A DNA stretch of 64,000 nt from Bacillota bacterium (GCA_023409535.1 JAEYGZ010000031.1:1-64000); one strand, 5' to 3'; numbered from the stretch's first letter, positions 26,714 to 36,067 are shown. The notes: generated by a model not told the origin, from the letters alone. Translations and numbers: made by a program.

Positions 26714-28729
26714 TTATTTTCTTTTCCTTCTGGATCCTCTTCTGGTTTTCTTTCTTTTCTTATGAGTGCTCACCCGATAGACGAATATTACAAGCACCAG
26801 GGCCAATACGGCAACGATGATATATACCGTGCTTCCTATTCTGTTGAGATTGCCAAGCATGGACACAAGATCAGTGCTCTCATCAATATTTTTTCTGCCC
26901 TGGGTTACCCCGTAATAAGCCGGTATGCGCGGTATCCCCTTTGCCTTATCAAAGGACTGAAGATATCGAACTACCGCATACCATTCCTTTAATTCCTTCT
27001 TTTCCCCGCCAGATGTATCATAGATAATATAATCCTCATAATTTGTGATTGCATTTCCCTGGGAATCCTTTGGTACCAGGGACATCAGACCGTAAGATTT
27101 ATCTCCTACAATGGATAGCATTTGGGCTGAATATAGATTACATACTACCCGGTATAGCTTTGTATCATCTATCTCCGTGAGTGACCCATCCTCACCGGCA
27201 AGCTTAATGTCGGTTACTTTATTAAAGATCAGACGATGGGGGTTAAACGTAAAATTCACTCCTGAAAGATATAACTGTGCTTCGTCCATAATCGGTGTGA
27301 TGGAAGCATCCACTTCACAGACTGTTTTTAGTTCTTTCCCCGTAATATAGACAGAGATTAAGGGATACCCCGGCATACCGTCGGCTCCGATCCCAAGGGA
27401 GCTGATACCAAAGGCATCCGCTGCCGTAACCTCTCCCGGAAATATCGTTCCCCGGATGGTACCACAGGGTACGATTGCTGCCGCAATCGGTTCATAATTC
27501 TCCTGCTCCGCTTCCTTTACGGCATATAGGTAGGAATCACTAATCAGGTTGCCGATGGTTGCTTCTCCATGTATGGTGGAAAGCTCCTCCGGTGTCTGGA
27601 ATCTGATATCCGAGGTCGCCACCACCTCATCAAAGGACATACCAAACTTATCAAAATACTTCGACTGAACGATTGCTTTGTATTCTGAAATCTTTCCGGC
27701 GATGGCCTGCTCTTGCGGCAAACTTTCGTCAACAGGCACCAGTTCATAGCTTCCAAGCTCCCAAACTCCCGAGGAATTCAGGTTCATAGTTACGGCACCC
27801 AGGTACCTGCCGTAGCTGCCTGCTGAGCCAATCACGGTATTTCCGGCAAGAATAGGCTCCTTCAGCGTGGTATGCGTGTGTCCGCTGACAATCATATTAA
27901 TCTCCGGAACTTCCTTCGCCAGCAACTCATCTTCCGATTTCCCGGCATCCGGATTGGTACCGGAATGTGACAGACAGAGGAGGAAGTCAACCTTCTCTTG
28001 TTCCTTTAATATCTTAACTACTCTCTTCGCCTGCGTGACCATATCTCCAAAGGTAACCTCTGACATAGGAGCCATGCTTTCTGCTTCTTCGCCCATCAGC
28101 CCGAAGATACCGATCTTTACGCCGCCCCGTTCCATCACTGTATAATCGTAGGCACCATATGCCTCCAGAGCTTCTTTTAATTCCTTAACCGTATCTGTCA
28201 TATTACCGGCTTCATCCACCGGAAATTCGATATTGGATTGTACCATTACCGGCAGCTTTTCCTTACTGGCAACTGCAGATCTTAAGCTTGCTGACAGACC
28301 GGCGGGCCGATAATCAAATTCATGGTTGCCCAGCGTAGTTACATCATATCCCATTGCACCCAGAAGCCGAAGCTCAGGTGCATCACTTTCAAATATTGTC
28401 TGAAAGGGAGTTCCCATGGAAAAGTCACCGCCCTCCACCAGCAAGGCCTCCGGTTCTTTCTCCCTCCAGGCATCGATGGCAGTCATCAATCCGGCATAAC
28501 CACCCATCTTCACAACCTCATCTTCTTCTGCGGTCCGAAAGGGAAGTAAATTATCATGGAGATCATGGGTAAATAATATAGTTACCTTCTCGCCCTTCCC
28601 CTGTGCGTAGGTATAGGAAATATGATTTCCGTAAATCAGAAAGGACAGGCCCAAAATAAGTACGGCAAGCAGTTCTAATAATTCCTTCTTTCCAATCTGT
28701 ATAGGATACTTATTTTCCTTATTTCTCAT
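26714..28729 (-). CDS. Membrane-anchored 5'-nucleotidase / 2',3'-cyclic phosphodiesterase family protein
   Basis: About 671 residues. The N-terminal span (LLELLAVLILGLSFLIYG) precedes a calcineurin-like metallophosphatase domain with FTHDLHDNL, GGDFSMGT, GNHEFDY, LSHSG and GHTHT metal ligands. A 5'-nucleotidase C-terminal substrate domain follows (about 370-560), and a second span near the C-terminus ends in a Lys/Arg-rich tail. It is an extracellular nucleotidase or cyclic-nucleotide phosphatase tethered at both ends, probably for nucleotide scavenging. The upstream GTG at 28738 is less likely; the ATG at 28729 has GGGGGAG ten bases ahead. Confidence 0.88.
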   Translation of the reverse strand: MRNKENKYPIQIGKKELLELLAVLILGLSFLIYGNHISYTYAQGKGEKVTILFTHDLHDNLLPFRTAEEDEVVKMGGYAGLMTAIDAWREKEPEALLVEGGDFSMGTPFQTIFESDAPELRLLGAMGYDVTTLGNHEFDYRPAGLSASLRSAVASKEKLPVMVQSNIEFPVDEAGNMTDTVKELKEALEAYGAYDYTVMERGGVKIGIFGLMGEEAESMAPMSEVTFGDMVTQAKRVVKILKEQEKVDFLLCLSHSGTNPDAGKSEDELLAKEVPEINMIVSGHTHTTLKEPILAGNTVIGSAGSYGRYLGAVTMNLNSSGVWELGSYELVPVDESLPQEQAIAGKISEYKAIVQSKYFDKFGMSFDEVVATSDIRFQTPEELSTIHGEATIGNLISDSYLYAVKEAEQENYEPIAAAIVPCGTIRGTIFPGEVTAADAFGISSLGIGADGMPGYPLISVYITGKELKTVCEVDASITPIMDEAQLYLSGVNFTFNPHRLIFNKVTDIKLAGEDGSLTEIDDTKLYRVVCNLYSAQMLSIVGDKSYGLMSLVPKDSQGNAITNYEDYIIYDTSGGEKKELKEWYAVVRYLQSFDKAKGIPRIPAYYGVTQGRKNIDESTDLVSMLGNLNRIGSTVYIIVAVLALVLVIFVYRVSTHKKRKKTRRGSRRKRK

Positions 28730-28800
28730 CCTTCCCACACTCCCCCGCTATTTATGATGAATAACTTATAGACCGGAATTTATACAATCTATTAAAGAAT

Positions 28801-28829
28801 ATTTTAGCATGACCAAATCTATCCTTCAA
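28801..28829 (-). promoter_or_regulatory. Promoter of the 5'-nucleotidase gene
   Basis: Minus-strand TTGAAG (28824-28829), 17-base spacer, TAAAAT (28801-28806), about 70 bases upstream of the start. Confidence 0.5.
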
Positions 28830-28918
28830 GACATGTTTCATCCAATCGGTGCCGTTTTTTCCGGACAGGATGTATTGTTGCAGCACGAAACCACGTATGG
28901 CCGGGGACAATAAACGGA

Positions 28919-28946
28919 CTGCTGCAGGTAAATGATTTTGCAGCAG
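28919..28946 (-). terminator. Hairpin after the GH4 gene
   Basis: CTGCTGCA / TGCAGCAG stem 20 bases past the stop codon on the minus strand. No good U-run follows, so it may be a 3'-end stabiliser rather than an intrinsic terminator. Confidence 0.4.
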
Positions 28947-28963
28947 CCCATGACAGGTTTTCG

Positions 28964-30274
28964 CTATTTCTTATTAAAAAACTGAGGCAGATATGCTTTA
29001 TGGGCCTCCAGCAATTCATCCAGCACCTCAACCGCATGGCTTTGGGAAGCCACCAGGGGGTTGATCATCATAGCCGTCAGGGCCTTGTCATACTCTCCGG
29101 TCACCGCCGCTTCACAGGCTGCCAGCTCAAAGGATTTAATCTGCTGGAGGAGGCCGTTAACCGCCTTGGGAAGCTTACCTACCGCAACCGGTATCGGTCC
29201 GTTCCTGGTGATCATGCAGTTCATCTCAGCAACCTCATTGTATTCTAATTCATTCAGCACACCGCAGTTGACGGTATTCACCACCTGTATATCTCCGGTA
29301 TCATTATAGATGGAGCTGATGAGATTGCAGGCTGCGTCGCTGTAATAAGCTCCGCCTCTTTCTTCCAGCTGCTTCGGCTTTTCCTTCAGCTTCTCATCCT
29401 GATACAGAGCAAAAAGCTCCGCTTCGATTTTCTTCACCTTTTCCGCTCTGGTTCCGTTCTGCTTGTAATGCTCAATGGCTTCCTCAAGATATTCCTTTGC
29501 CATATAATAATATCTGTGATAGGAGCAGGGGATGACGCCAAGCTGCCTGATAAAGCCGGCATTCCACTCTATTCCCGTAATATTCTTTACCGTTTGATTC
29601 CCCCAGCCATCGATTACCTCCTTGGTCACATTCTTTCCGTCCACATATACTCCGGTGACAAATACCATATGGTTTAATCCCCCAAAGGTAATATAGACCT
29701 CTTCCTGGGGGCGGTTCAGCTGCTTCGCGATTGCCTTCTGCATACCGATGGGAACATTGCATAACCCAATGGCTTTTGTCCGATTTGTGTAACGGTTAAT
29801 TGCCTCCATTATCATCCCCACCGGATTCGTAAAATTAATCAACCATGCATCCTTGCAGAGCTCGTCCATATCCTTGCAGAGCTCAAGGATTACCGGAATG
29901 GTCCTCATTCCTTTGAATAATCCGCCTGCTCCGTTTGTCTCCTGCCCCAGCATTCCATGACTTAAGGGAATTCTCTCATCCTTAATTCTGGCATCCAATA
30001 ATCCAACCCGGAGCTGTGTTGTAACAAAATCCGCATCCTTCAGCGCTTCTCTGCGATTTAACGTCGTATAGATCTTCATGGGTATCCCCGCATTTTCCAC
30101 CATCCGCTTTGCAAGCTTGCCTACGATCTCAAGCTTTTGCTTTCCCTCTTCAATATCAACCAGCCATAATTCACGGACCGGCAGCTTATCGTATCTCTTG
30201 ATAAAGCCTTCCACCAATTCCGGTGTATAGCTGGAGCCGCCTCCTATCGTGACGATTTTAATTCCTGTGCTCAT
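28964..30274 (-). CDS. Glycoside hydrolase family 4, 6-phospho-beta-glucosidase type
   Basis: 436 residues, the GH4 length. The NAD-binding start is KIVTIGGGSSYTPELVEGF, the metal/active-site motif is LCNVPIGMQ and a His motif is FGGLNHMVFV. GH4 enzymes use NAD+ and a divalent metal and, in the CNVP subgroup, hydrolyse 6-phospho-beta-glucosides such as cellobiose-6'-phosphate in the cytoplasm. No PTS gene is present. The upstream ROK kinase (40 bases away) could supply the phosphorylated disaccharide. Given the neighbouring peptidoglycan-sugar genes, a phosphorylated amino-sugar disaccharide is a possible alternative substrate; this is speculation. Confidence 0.85.
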   Translation of the reverse strand: MSTGIKIVTIGGGSSYTPELVEGFIKRYDKLPVRELWLVDIEEGKQKLEIVGKLAKRMVENAGIPMKIYTTLNRREALKDADFVTTQLRVGLLDARIKDERIPLSHGMLGQETNGAGGLFKGMRTIPVILELCKDMDELCKDAWLINFTNPVGMIMEAINRYTNRTKAIGLCNVPIGMQKAIAKQLNRPQEEVYITFGGLNHMVFVTGVYVDGKNVTKEVIDGWGNQTVKNITGIEWNAGFIRQLGVIPCSYHRYYYMAKEYLEEAIEHYKQNGTRAEKVKKIEAELFALYQDEKLKEKPKQLEERGGAYYSDAACNLISSIYNDTGDIQVVNTVNCGVLNELEYNEVAEMNCMITRNGPIPVAVGKLPKAVNGLLQQIKSFELAACEAAVTGEYDKALTAMMINPLVASQSHAVEVLDELLEAHKAYLPQFFNKK

Positions 30275-30313
30275 ACTTCACTCACCCTTTCCTGCTCGCT
30301 TAACTGCATTGAT

Positions 30314-31186
30314 CTATATAGTGCCATGTTGCTTAAAGTAATTAATTAATGCTCCGATTTTACCGGCATGGTTCCCCAGGCTGCAGGCTTCAATTGCCGT
30401 ATATTCCTCCAAATGCACGAAGGTTTGATATACTTTTGTTCTCAGCTCACTGATAAACTCCGCCCTTGTGCTGATGCCTCCGCCAATCAGAACCTTCTCC
30501 GGATCGAAACTGACAGCAATATTACCGACCACCATCGCAAGATCCTCAAGCCATTCCGAATAAACCTTTCGAATCAACTCCTCTTTTAGATGATCAAACA
30601 CATAGTTTCCATCCACATTCTTCCCAAGCACAGTGCAGACCCTTGCAACCAGGGAGGAGGTTGCCGAGGCTGCTTTATAACGGTAACCCTCCTTCGAGTA
30701 TTCCCGCCCGATTTTTGTAAAGCCAAATTCGCCCGCTTTATAATTGCTTCCCCTGAATAGCTCCCGATTATGAATGATCGCTCCTCCGATTCCTGTACCT
30801 AAGGTAATCATGCAAAAGTCCGAGCAATTTTTCCCGGCGCCCAGCTGCATTTCAGCCAAAGCAGCGCAGTTACTGTCATTTTCGATAGCCACCTTAAGGC
30901 CGGTATGCTTATGCAGCTCCTCCTTCAGATTATATGCCCTGAAATTCTCGCCCACACTATAGTCGGTATTGGCTCCGGTGACCGGATCGATAAATCCTCC
31001 GATACTGATTGCTGCCCCCTGTATATCCGCGGACTCTTCTTCTACAATTTTGATCAGCTGCTGCAGAAATTGTTCCGGTCTCTTCTCTGTGGCGACAGAC
31101 TTCGGTGCTTCTTCCCGAAACTCCTGATCCATGATACCGTATTTGATAAAGGTACCGCCGATATCCATCGTAATATATCGCTTCAT
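30314..31186 (-). CDS. ROK-family sugar kinase (possible beta-glucoside kinase)
   Basis: 290 residues. The phosphate-binding motif DIGGTFIKYG (8-17) and TLGTGIGGAII are those of ROK kinases. The zinc site usual in glucokinase-like members (His then CxCGxxGC) is absent: the equivalent stretch reads GEFGFTKIGREYSKEGYRYK. Paired with a GH4 phospho-beta-glucosidase, it fits a BglK-like kinase that phosphorylates an intracellular beta-disaccharide. It is divergent from the RpiR-type regulator, which probably controls it. Confidence 0.85.
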   Translation of the reverse strand: MKRYITMDIGGTFIKYGIMDQEFREEAPKSVATEKRPEQFLQQLIKIVEEESADIQGAAISIGGFIDPVTGANTDYSVGENFRAYNLKEELHKHTGLKVAIENDSNCAALAEMQLGAGKNCSDFCMITLGTGIGGAIIHNRELFRGSNYKAGEFGFTKIGREYSKEGYRYKAASATSSLVARVCTVLGKNVDGNYVFDHLKEELIRKVYSEWLEDLAMVVGNIAVSFDPEKVLIGGGISTRAEFISELRTKVYQTFVHLEEYTAIEACSLGNHAGKIGALINYFKQHGTI

Positions 31187-31213
31187 TTTACATTCTCCCT
31201 GTATTAAGATAAG

Positions 31214-31233
31214 TTTATGATAAGTGTCATAAA
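31214..31233. promoter_or_regulatory. Candidate operator: perfect inverted repeat between ROK and RpiR genes
   Basis: TTTATGA-N6-TCATAAA, a perfect 7+7 palindrome in the divergent 151-base gap. Its place and symmetry suit a binding site for the dimeric RpiR-type regulator encoded next door. No second copy was noticed at the murQ promoters, which carry a different palindrome. Confidence 0.45.
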
Positions 31234-31275
31234 GGCGTAAAGTTAATTCTAAAGCTGTTAATGCTTAAGACCTTA

Positions 31276-31304
31276 TTGTAACAAATTCCAAATTATTGTA
31301 TAAT
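31276..31304 (+). promoter_or_regulatory. Promoter of the RpiR-type regulator gene
   Basis: TTGTAA (31276-31281), 17-base spacer, TATAAT (31299-31304), 33 bases upstream of the start, which has an AGGAGG nine bases ahead. Confidence 0.65.
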
Positions 31305-31337
31305 AATAAGTAATAAAACCCCAGGAGGCCAAGCTGC

Positions 31338-32210
31338 ATGACTACCGTGGAAATACGCACCATTAACATGTATTCTCAATTAAACAAAACCGAAAAGAAA
31401 GTAGCGGATTATATTTTGAAAAATATAGATAATATCTTCCGCTACCCATTATCTGAATTGGCTAACCTCTCCGGCACCAGTCAGGGTGCCTGGGTGCGTT
31501 TTTGTAAATCCATCGGCTTTGATGGGATGAAGGATTTAAAAAAATCTCTCTTTGTCGAACTCAATGATACCATTACGGAGAATGAAAATGCCTCACCCCA
31601 GCTGCAATTCACGGACATCAAGGAGCACTCCACCTATATTTCTATGGCTGAAACCGTATGTCTGAGCAGTATCCAGGCAATTGAATCCACCTTAAAGCTA
31701 TTTGATGAGGTTATGTTATCCAATGTTGTGGACAAAATCACCCATGCAAAAGCCATTCGTATCTTCGGCGTGGGAGCCTCCGGTCTGGTGGCTGATGATC
31801 TGTACTATAAGCTTCTGCGCATCGGTTATAATGTATCTTTTAACCATGACACCCATATCAGCCTGACCTATGCCTCCACAATTTCCACTGAGGATGTTGC
31901 CATTTTCATCTCCAACACAGGGGAAACCAAAGAAATTCTTGAAACTCTGGATTTCGCCAAAAATAATGGCGCAACCACTTTGGCAATCACAAAGTTCGGT
32001 AAGAGCAGCCTTGCACAATCCGTTGATTATGTACTGTATACCAGCTCCCCGGAGATCTATAAGAGAAGCGGGGCAATGAGCTCAAGAATAGCCCAGCTGG
32101 TCATCACGGATATTCTGTTTACCGCCATTGCCAATAAGGATTATACCAATGTGGAAGGTAAGCTGGAAATCAGTTATCAGGCTACCCATTCTCACCGCAG
32201 CGGCATCTGA
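31338..32210 (+). CDS. RpiR/MurR-family transcriptional regulator
   Basis: 290 residues. The N-terminal HTH_6 domain (1-80: LNKTEKKVADYIL, then FRYPLSELANLSGTSQGAWVRFCKSIGF) is followed by a SIS sugar-phosphate-binding domain (about 125-260: RIFGVGASGLVADDL and ISNTGETKEILETLDFAKNN). Family members such as MurR sense MurNAc-6P or related phospho-sugars. It is the only plus-strand gene in the salvage block, divergent from ROK-GH4 and convergent with namZ (four-base gap). It probably senses a phospho-sugar of this pathway; which promoters it controls is not shown by sequence. Confidence 0.9.
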   Translation: MTTVEIRTINMYSQLNKTEKKVADYILKNIDNIFRYPLSELANLSGTSQGAWVRFCKSIGFDGMKDLKKSLFVELNDTITENENASPQLQFTDIKEHSTYISMAETVCLSSIQAIESTLKLFDEVMLSNVVDKITHAKAIRIFGVGASGLVADDLYYKLLRIGYNVSFNHDTHISLTYASTISTEDVAIFISNTGETKEILETLDFAKNNGATTLAITKFGKSSLAQSVDYVLYTSSPEIYKRSGAMSSRIAQLVITDILFTAIANKDYTNVEGKLEISYQATHSHRSGI

Positions 32211-32214
32211 TCCT

Positions 32215-33363
32215 CTAATCATATAAATGGTATTTGACTTTACGGTGTGCAAATTCCTCCGCCTCCACGGACCAAGCCTGGTGAACCTTCCTGGCCTCAA
32301 ATTCATGGGTCCGGATATAATCTCCGCCGGTATTATAATCTATCATCGGTTTTCCGGCAGGCGTATAGGGCGGCAGATAGGTAAAATGCTCCCCCGATAG
32401 ACGCTTGATTTCTTCCAGAAGGTGCAGACCCGTCTCAACAGCGTGAAAGCTGCCCCTGTCACTGACATGCAGCTGAACTCCTTTACATAATTCGTTCGCG
32501 TGCTTCGAGAACGTCGGAGTAAAGTATACCGGTCGGAACCATACGCCGGAAAGCTTTTTCTCATTCATTCGATCTGCCAGAGCTTCCGCATCCAGCCAGG
32601 GTGCTCCCACCAGCTCAAACGGCTTTGTTGTTCCTCTTCCCTCTGAAATATTCGTCCCCTCAAAAATACAGGTACTGTTATAAGTAACAGCAGTATCCAC
32701 TGTTGGCATATTGGGTGAGGGCATGATCCAGGCCAGGCCGGTATCCTCATAATACATCTCCCTGTCCCAGCCAAGCATCGGAATTATCTTTACGTCACAG
32801 GCTATATTAAATTCGTGTTTAAACAGCATTGCTGCCTCCCCGATGGTCAGACCGTACCGGTAAGGAATAGGATGCAGACCGACAAAGGAGGTATAGCCTT
32901 CCGAGATAAGATTACCCTCTACCTTTATTCCCCCCAGCGGATTCGGCCGGTCAAATACCAGAAAGGTCTTGCCGAAATTCGCACAGCCCTGCATACCGTA
33001 GGACATGGTGTAGAGGTATGTGTAAAGCCTGGAGCCTACATCCTGAATGTCGAATGCCAGAACATCAATATCATGAAGCATTTCCTCCGACAGCTTTTTA
33101 TTCTTTCCGTATAATGAAACAACAGGCAGGCCGGTCTTCTCATCCTGATAGAAGTCAACCGCATCGCCCGCCTGTAAATTTCCCCTGACTCCATGCTCCG
33201 GGGAAAATAATTTCACCAGGGTGATTTTCTCATTTAAGATATCAATTGTACTCACAAAGTCTTGATTAACACCGGTAGGATTGGTGATCAATCCTACCCT
33301 CTTTCCCTCCAGTTCCTTCCTCCACTGACTTGTGTTATCTATTCCCGTTTGAACCATAGTCAT
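32215..33363 (-). CDS. namZ: DUF1343 exo-beta-N-acetylmuramidase (NamZ family, GH171)
   Basis: About 382 residues of the DUF1343/YbbC family; the Bacillus subtilis member NamZ releases terminal MurNAc from peptidoglycan fragments. Conserved blocks are GKRVGLITNPTGV, FSPEHGVRGNLQAGD, DIQDVGSRLYTYLYTM, FDRPNPLGG and EGTNISEGRGTTKPFE. There is no signal peptide, so it should act in the cytoplasm, unlike the secreted Bacillus enzyme. Start chosen at 33363 because GGAGG lies eight bases ahead of that ATG; the longer frame from 33378 would begin on top of it. Last gene of the murQ-led cluster. Confidence 0.9.
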   Translation of the reverse strand: MTMVQTGIDNTSQWRKELEGKRVGLITNPTGVNQDFVSTIDILNEKITLVKLFSPEHGVRGNLQAGDAVDFYQDEKTGLPVVSLYGKNKKLSEEMLHDIDVLAFDIQDVGSRLYTYLYTMSYGMQGCANFGKTFLVFDRPNPLGGIKVEGNLISEGYTSFVGLHPIPYRYGLTIGEAAMLFKHEFNIACDVKIIPMLGWDREMYYEDTGLAWIMPSPNMPTVDTAVTYNSTCIFEGTNISEGRGTTKPFELVGAPWLDAEALADRMNEKKLSGVWFRPVYFTPTFSKHANELCKGVQLHVSDRGSFHAVETGLHLLEEIKRLSGEHFTYLPPYTPAGKPMIDYNTGGDYIRTHEFEARKVHQAWSVEAEEFAHRKVKYHLYD

Positions 33364-33380
33364 ATATCCATCCTCCATGC

Positions 33381-33429
33381 TGCCAATGCCCGCGAACCCG
33401 GGATGTGAAAGCTCTGCTTTCGCATTGGC
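33381..33429 (-). repeat. Intercistronic hairpin between murK and namZ
   Basis: Outer stem GCCAATGC / GCATTGGC enclosing GAAAGC-TCT-GCTTTC. It sits between the murK stop and the namZ ribosome site. Part of it, GCCAATGCCCGCGAA, recurs at 62294-62308. Likely an mRNA-stability or processing element. Confidence 0.55.
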
Positions 33430-33435
33430 CAGACG

Positions 33436-34371
33436 TTAATTTGCCGTGTGAAAATTATGATCTTCTATCTGCTGCAGCGCCAGCAGGACTGCTCCGTATG
33501 CCGCAGGATTCTTCGGCTTAATTACACTTACCTCCGGGTGGAGCTCCTTCATCTTCGCTGCAAAGCCTTCATAAATCTTTCTATTATTAAGTAAGATGCT
33601 GCCTGCAACCGCCAAAACAGGAGTTGACTGAAACCTTCTGATTACCGGTGAGACCAGCTCCGTTAATCCGGAAATACACCGCTCCACAACTTTGATTGCC
33701 GCATGATCCTTTCGCTTTACCGCCTCTTCAATTACGATGGAAAGCTCAGCGATTTCCTTCTTGTTTCTGTTTGGAAGGTATACATAGGAGATCAACTCCT
33801 CCACCGTATGAATCGCCAAGTATTCAAAAACCAATTCCTTTAATATGGTAGGCTCGATCCGCCCATCACAGGACTTTACCACATTGGCAAGAATATCCCG
33901 TGCAATCCAGTAGCCGCTCCCTTCATCGTCAATCAGGTGCCCGAAGCCTCCGGTGCGGTAGGAATTCCCCTTATGGTCCTTCCCAAGGCAAATAGAACCG
34001 GTTCCCGCAATCAGAATAATTCCTTCCCCATTATCCAAAGCACCTGCAAAGGCAGTATCCGCATCGCCGACAATTTTTACCGGGCAGGTAAATCCCGCCC
34101 GGCTTATATTCTCCAGTAACCGTTCCTTCACCAAAGGATTACTGATACCAGCCGTACCAATGCAGATTGACGCACATTGCCCCGGCTGGTATCCATTTGC
34201 CGCAATCGTATGAAATATGCTTTGCAGATTGGAATCAATGAATGCCTTGCCGCCTCCGTTATAATTAATGGTATCCCCTGCAAAGCTTTTCAGAATCTGT
34301 CCGTCCGGGTCCGCAACCATTACCGTTGTTTTTGTTCCCCCGCCGTCGATTCCAATTACATAGTTATCCAT
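33436..34371 (-). CDS. murK: BadF/BcrA-type amino-sugar kinase (MurK-like)
   Basis: 311 residues of the BadF/BadG/BcrA ATPase fold: GIDGGGTKTTVMVAD for phosphate binding, CIGTAGISN, LIAGTGSICLGKD and GYWIARDIL. In Clostridium acetobutylicum the homologue MurK phosphorylates both MurNAc and GlcNAc at O6 and is linked to murQ. Here it sits between nagZ and namZ, the enzymes that would release free GlcNAc and MurNAc in the cytoplasm. The assignment as MurK rests on family plus context. Confidence 0.85.
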   Translation of the reverse strand: MDNYVIGIDGGGTKTTVMVADPDGQILKSFAGDTINYNGGGKAFIDSNLQSIFHTIAANGYQPGQCASICIGTAGISNPLVKERLLENISRAGFTCPVKIVGDADTAFAGALDNGEGIILIAGTGSICLGKDHKGNSYRTGGFGHLIDDEGSGYWIARDILANVVKSCDGRIEPTILKELVFEYLAIHTVEELISYVYLPNRNKKEIAELSIVIEEAVKRKDHAAIKVVERCISGLTELVSPVIRRFQSTPVLAVAGSILLNNRKIYEGFAAKMKELHPEVSVIKPKNPAAYGAVLLALQQIEDHNFHTAN

Positions 34372-34430
34372 AGCTTACTCCATTTCTTCTTCACATATAT
34401 ACTGACTTACAGGAATACGAGGTTCTTTTT

Positions 34431-36011
34431 CTATCTCAGATTTACAGAAAGCTTTCCTGATGCATTTACTTGTTTTCTTACGATCTTCTCCAGCACATCA
34501 AATACCGCCGTATTGTATTCAAAAGCTGATATTTTATGAATTTGGCCGTCCAGTAATGCCAGATCATAGGGATTACGCAAAGTAATTGCCGTAACCGTTT
34601 TCCCTGTCCGGCTGATCTCATTTGCAAGTTGTATCTGCCCCTGATTCAGATGCCCATTATATAAACCATAGATGATATTCGTGTAATCCTCTAACTGCGA
34701 TAATGCTTCTGCCCGGTCTGCCTCTGTGGGATTCACGGGGAGCTCCAAATATCTGCAGCCCAGTTTTTCTGCCAGATATCTTGCAAAATGCAGTTCCGTA
34801 TCCACAGAACTGTTCGCCAGGGTGGATCGATAGGCATAACTGCCGATCACCGCCATCTCCGTTGTCACTCCGGGCAGCTCCATCTCCGATACCTTGGTTA
34901 TTCCGGCCTGCACCATCTCTGCTGCTGCCTTCTTCTGGGCCGGAGTACCGATCGCCTGGACATTCGTACCTTCCGTATCCGTACCTTCAAGATCAATTCG
35001 ATATGCTCTCTTCCATTTCAGGATATTCTCTACGGCGCGATCAATCAATTCTTCTTTTATTTCACCTGATTTCACCGCAGCCTCAATTCGATGGATCGAT
35101 TCGATGACAAGCCCGGGGGTATGGGAGATGCAAAGCAGCTGTGCTCCTGCCTTTACGGCCTCCACGGCACCGTTTGCTGTACCGTAATAGGACTGAATTG
35201 CCCCCATCTCCAGACAGTCGGTAATGATAATCCCCTGAAAACCCAGCTTTTCCCGCAGGAGACCTGTTAATATTGCATGGGACATGGTTGCCGGTTTCTT
35301 CTCCCGCTCCAGCTTCGGGAACAATATGTGGGAGGTCATCACGCAGGGAACCCCCTGCGCAATCGCACTCTGAAAGGGGATCAGCTCATTTTCCATAAGC
35401 TCTGATAAATCCTTGTCCACTACCGGCAGTCCAAGATGGGAATCTACAGCGGTATCCCCATGACCGGGAAAATGCTTTACTGTCGGCATGACATTACCGT
35501 CCCTGAGCCCTTTCATCATCTGATTGCCAAACCGTTCCACCAGAGCCGGGTCACTGCCGTAAGATCTCACTCCAATCACCGGATTATCAGGATTGGAATT
35601 TACATCCAGCACCGGTGCCAGATTCACATTAATCCCCAAAGCTCTTAGCTGCACCGCAGTAATGCGGCCGGCCTGATAAGCATACTCCTCCCGGCCCGTG
35701 GAACCAAGAAGCATGGCACCGGGAATATTGCATGCTTCCTTGGGCAGGCGTGTTACAACACCACCCTCCTGATCAACTGCAATGAAGGCAGGATGTCCGG
35801 TGCTTTTCTCAATGATACGGTGTAATTCTCCCAAGGTGTTTTGAACCTGTTCTATCGTGCTGAAATTATACGAGAATAAGATGATATTTGCCACCTTATA
35901 TTTTTCAATTAATTCAATTAGTGCCGGGGTCGGTTCGGCTGCCGGAAATCCGGTCATAATCATCTGCCCGATCTTTTCCCTGAGCTTTTCTTCCTTCATA
36001 CTGCTTTCCAT
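34431..36011 (-). CDS. nagZ: Beta-N-acetylglucosaminidase, GH3 (NagZ)
   Basis: About 526 residues. The GH3 barrel has KHFPGHGDTAVDSHLGLP with the Asp/His acid-base dyad of NagZ and the nucleophile Asp in IITDCLEMGAI. A C-terminal domain (about 340-526) like that of the two-domain Bacillus NagZ is present. It removes terminal GlcNAc from peptidoglycan fragments. No signal peptide, so cytoplasmic. The frame is open to 36119, but the first 36 codons overlap the end of the PIG-L gene; ATG 36011 or 35999 is more natural. Ribosome sites there are weak, so the start is uncertain by four codons. Confidence 0.92.
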   Translation of the reverse strand: MESSMKEEKLREKIGQMIMTGFPAAEPTPALIELIEKYKVANIILFSYNFSTIEQVQNTLGELHRIIEKSTGHPAFIAVDQEGGVVTRLPKEACNIPGAMLLGSTGREEYAYQAGRITAVQLRALGINVNLAPVLDVNSNPDNPVIGVRSYGSDPALVERFGNQMMKGLRDGNVMPTVKHFPGHGDTAVDSHLGLPVVDKDLSELMENELIPFQSAIAQGVPCVMTSHILFPKLEREKKPATMSHAILTGLLREKLGFQGIIITDCLEMGAIQSYYGTANGAVEAVKAGAQLLCISHTPGLVIESIHRIEAAVKSGEIKEELIDRAVENILKWKRAYRIDLEGTDTEGTNVQAIGTPAQKKAAAEMVQAGITKVSEMELPGVTTEMAVIGSYAYRSTLANSSVDTELHFARYLAEKLGCRYLELPVNPTEADRAEALSQLEDYTNIIYGLYNGHLNQGQIQLANEISRTGKTVTAITLRNPYDLALLDGQIHKISAFEYNTAVFDVLEKIVRKQVNASGKLSVNLR

Positions 36012-36067
36012 ACCTTTCTCAGCGCCGTATACCTTTGGCTGACGGCAGATCATTCCTGCCTCAGGGC

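Noticed and set aside
28819..29037. 72-codon minus-strand frame overlapping the end of the GH4 gene
   Set aside because: Out of frame with the GH4 gene, covers its 3' end and the hairpin, and lacks a ribosome site.
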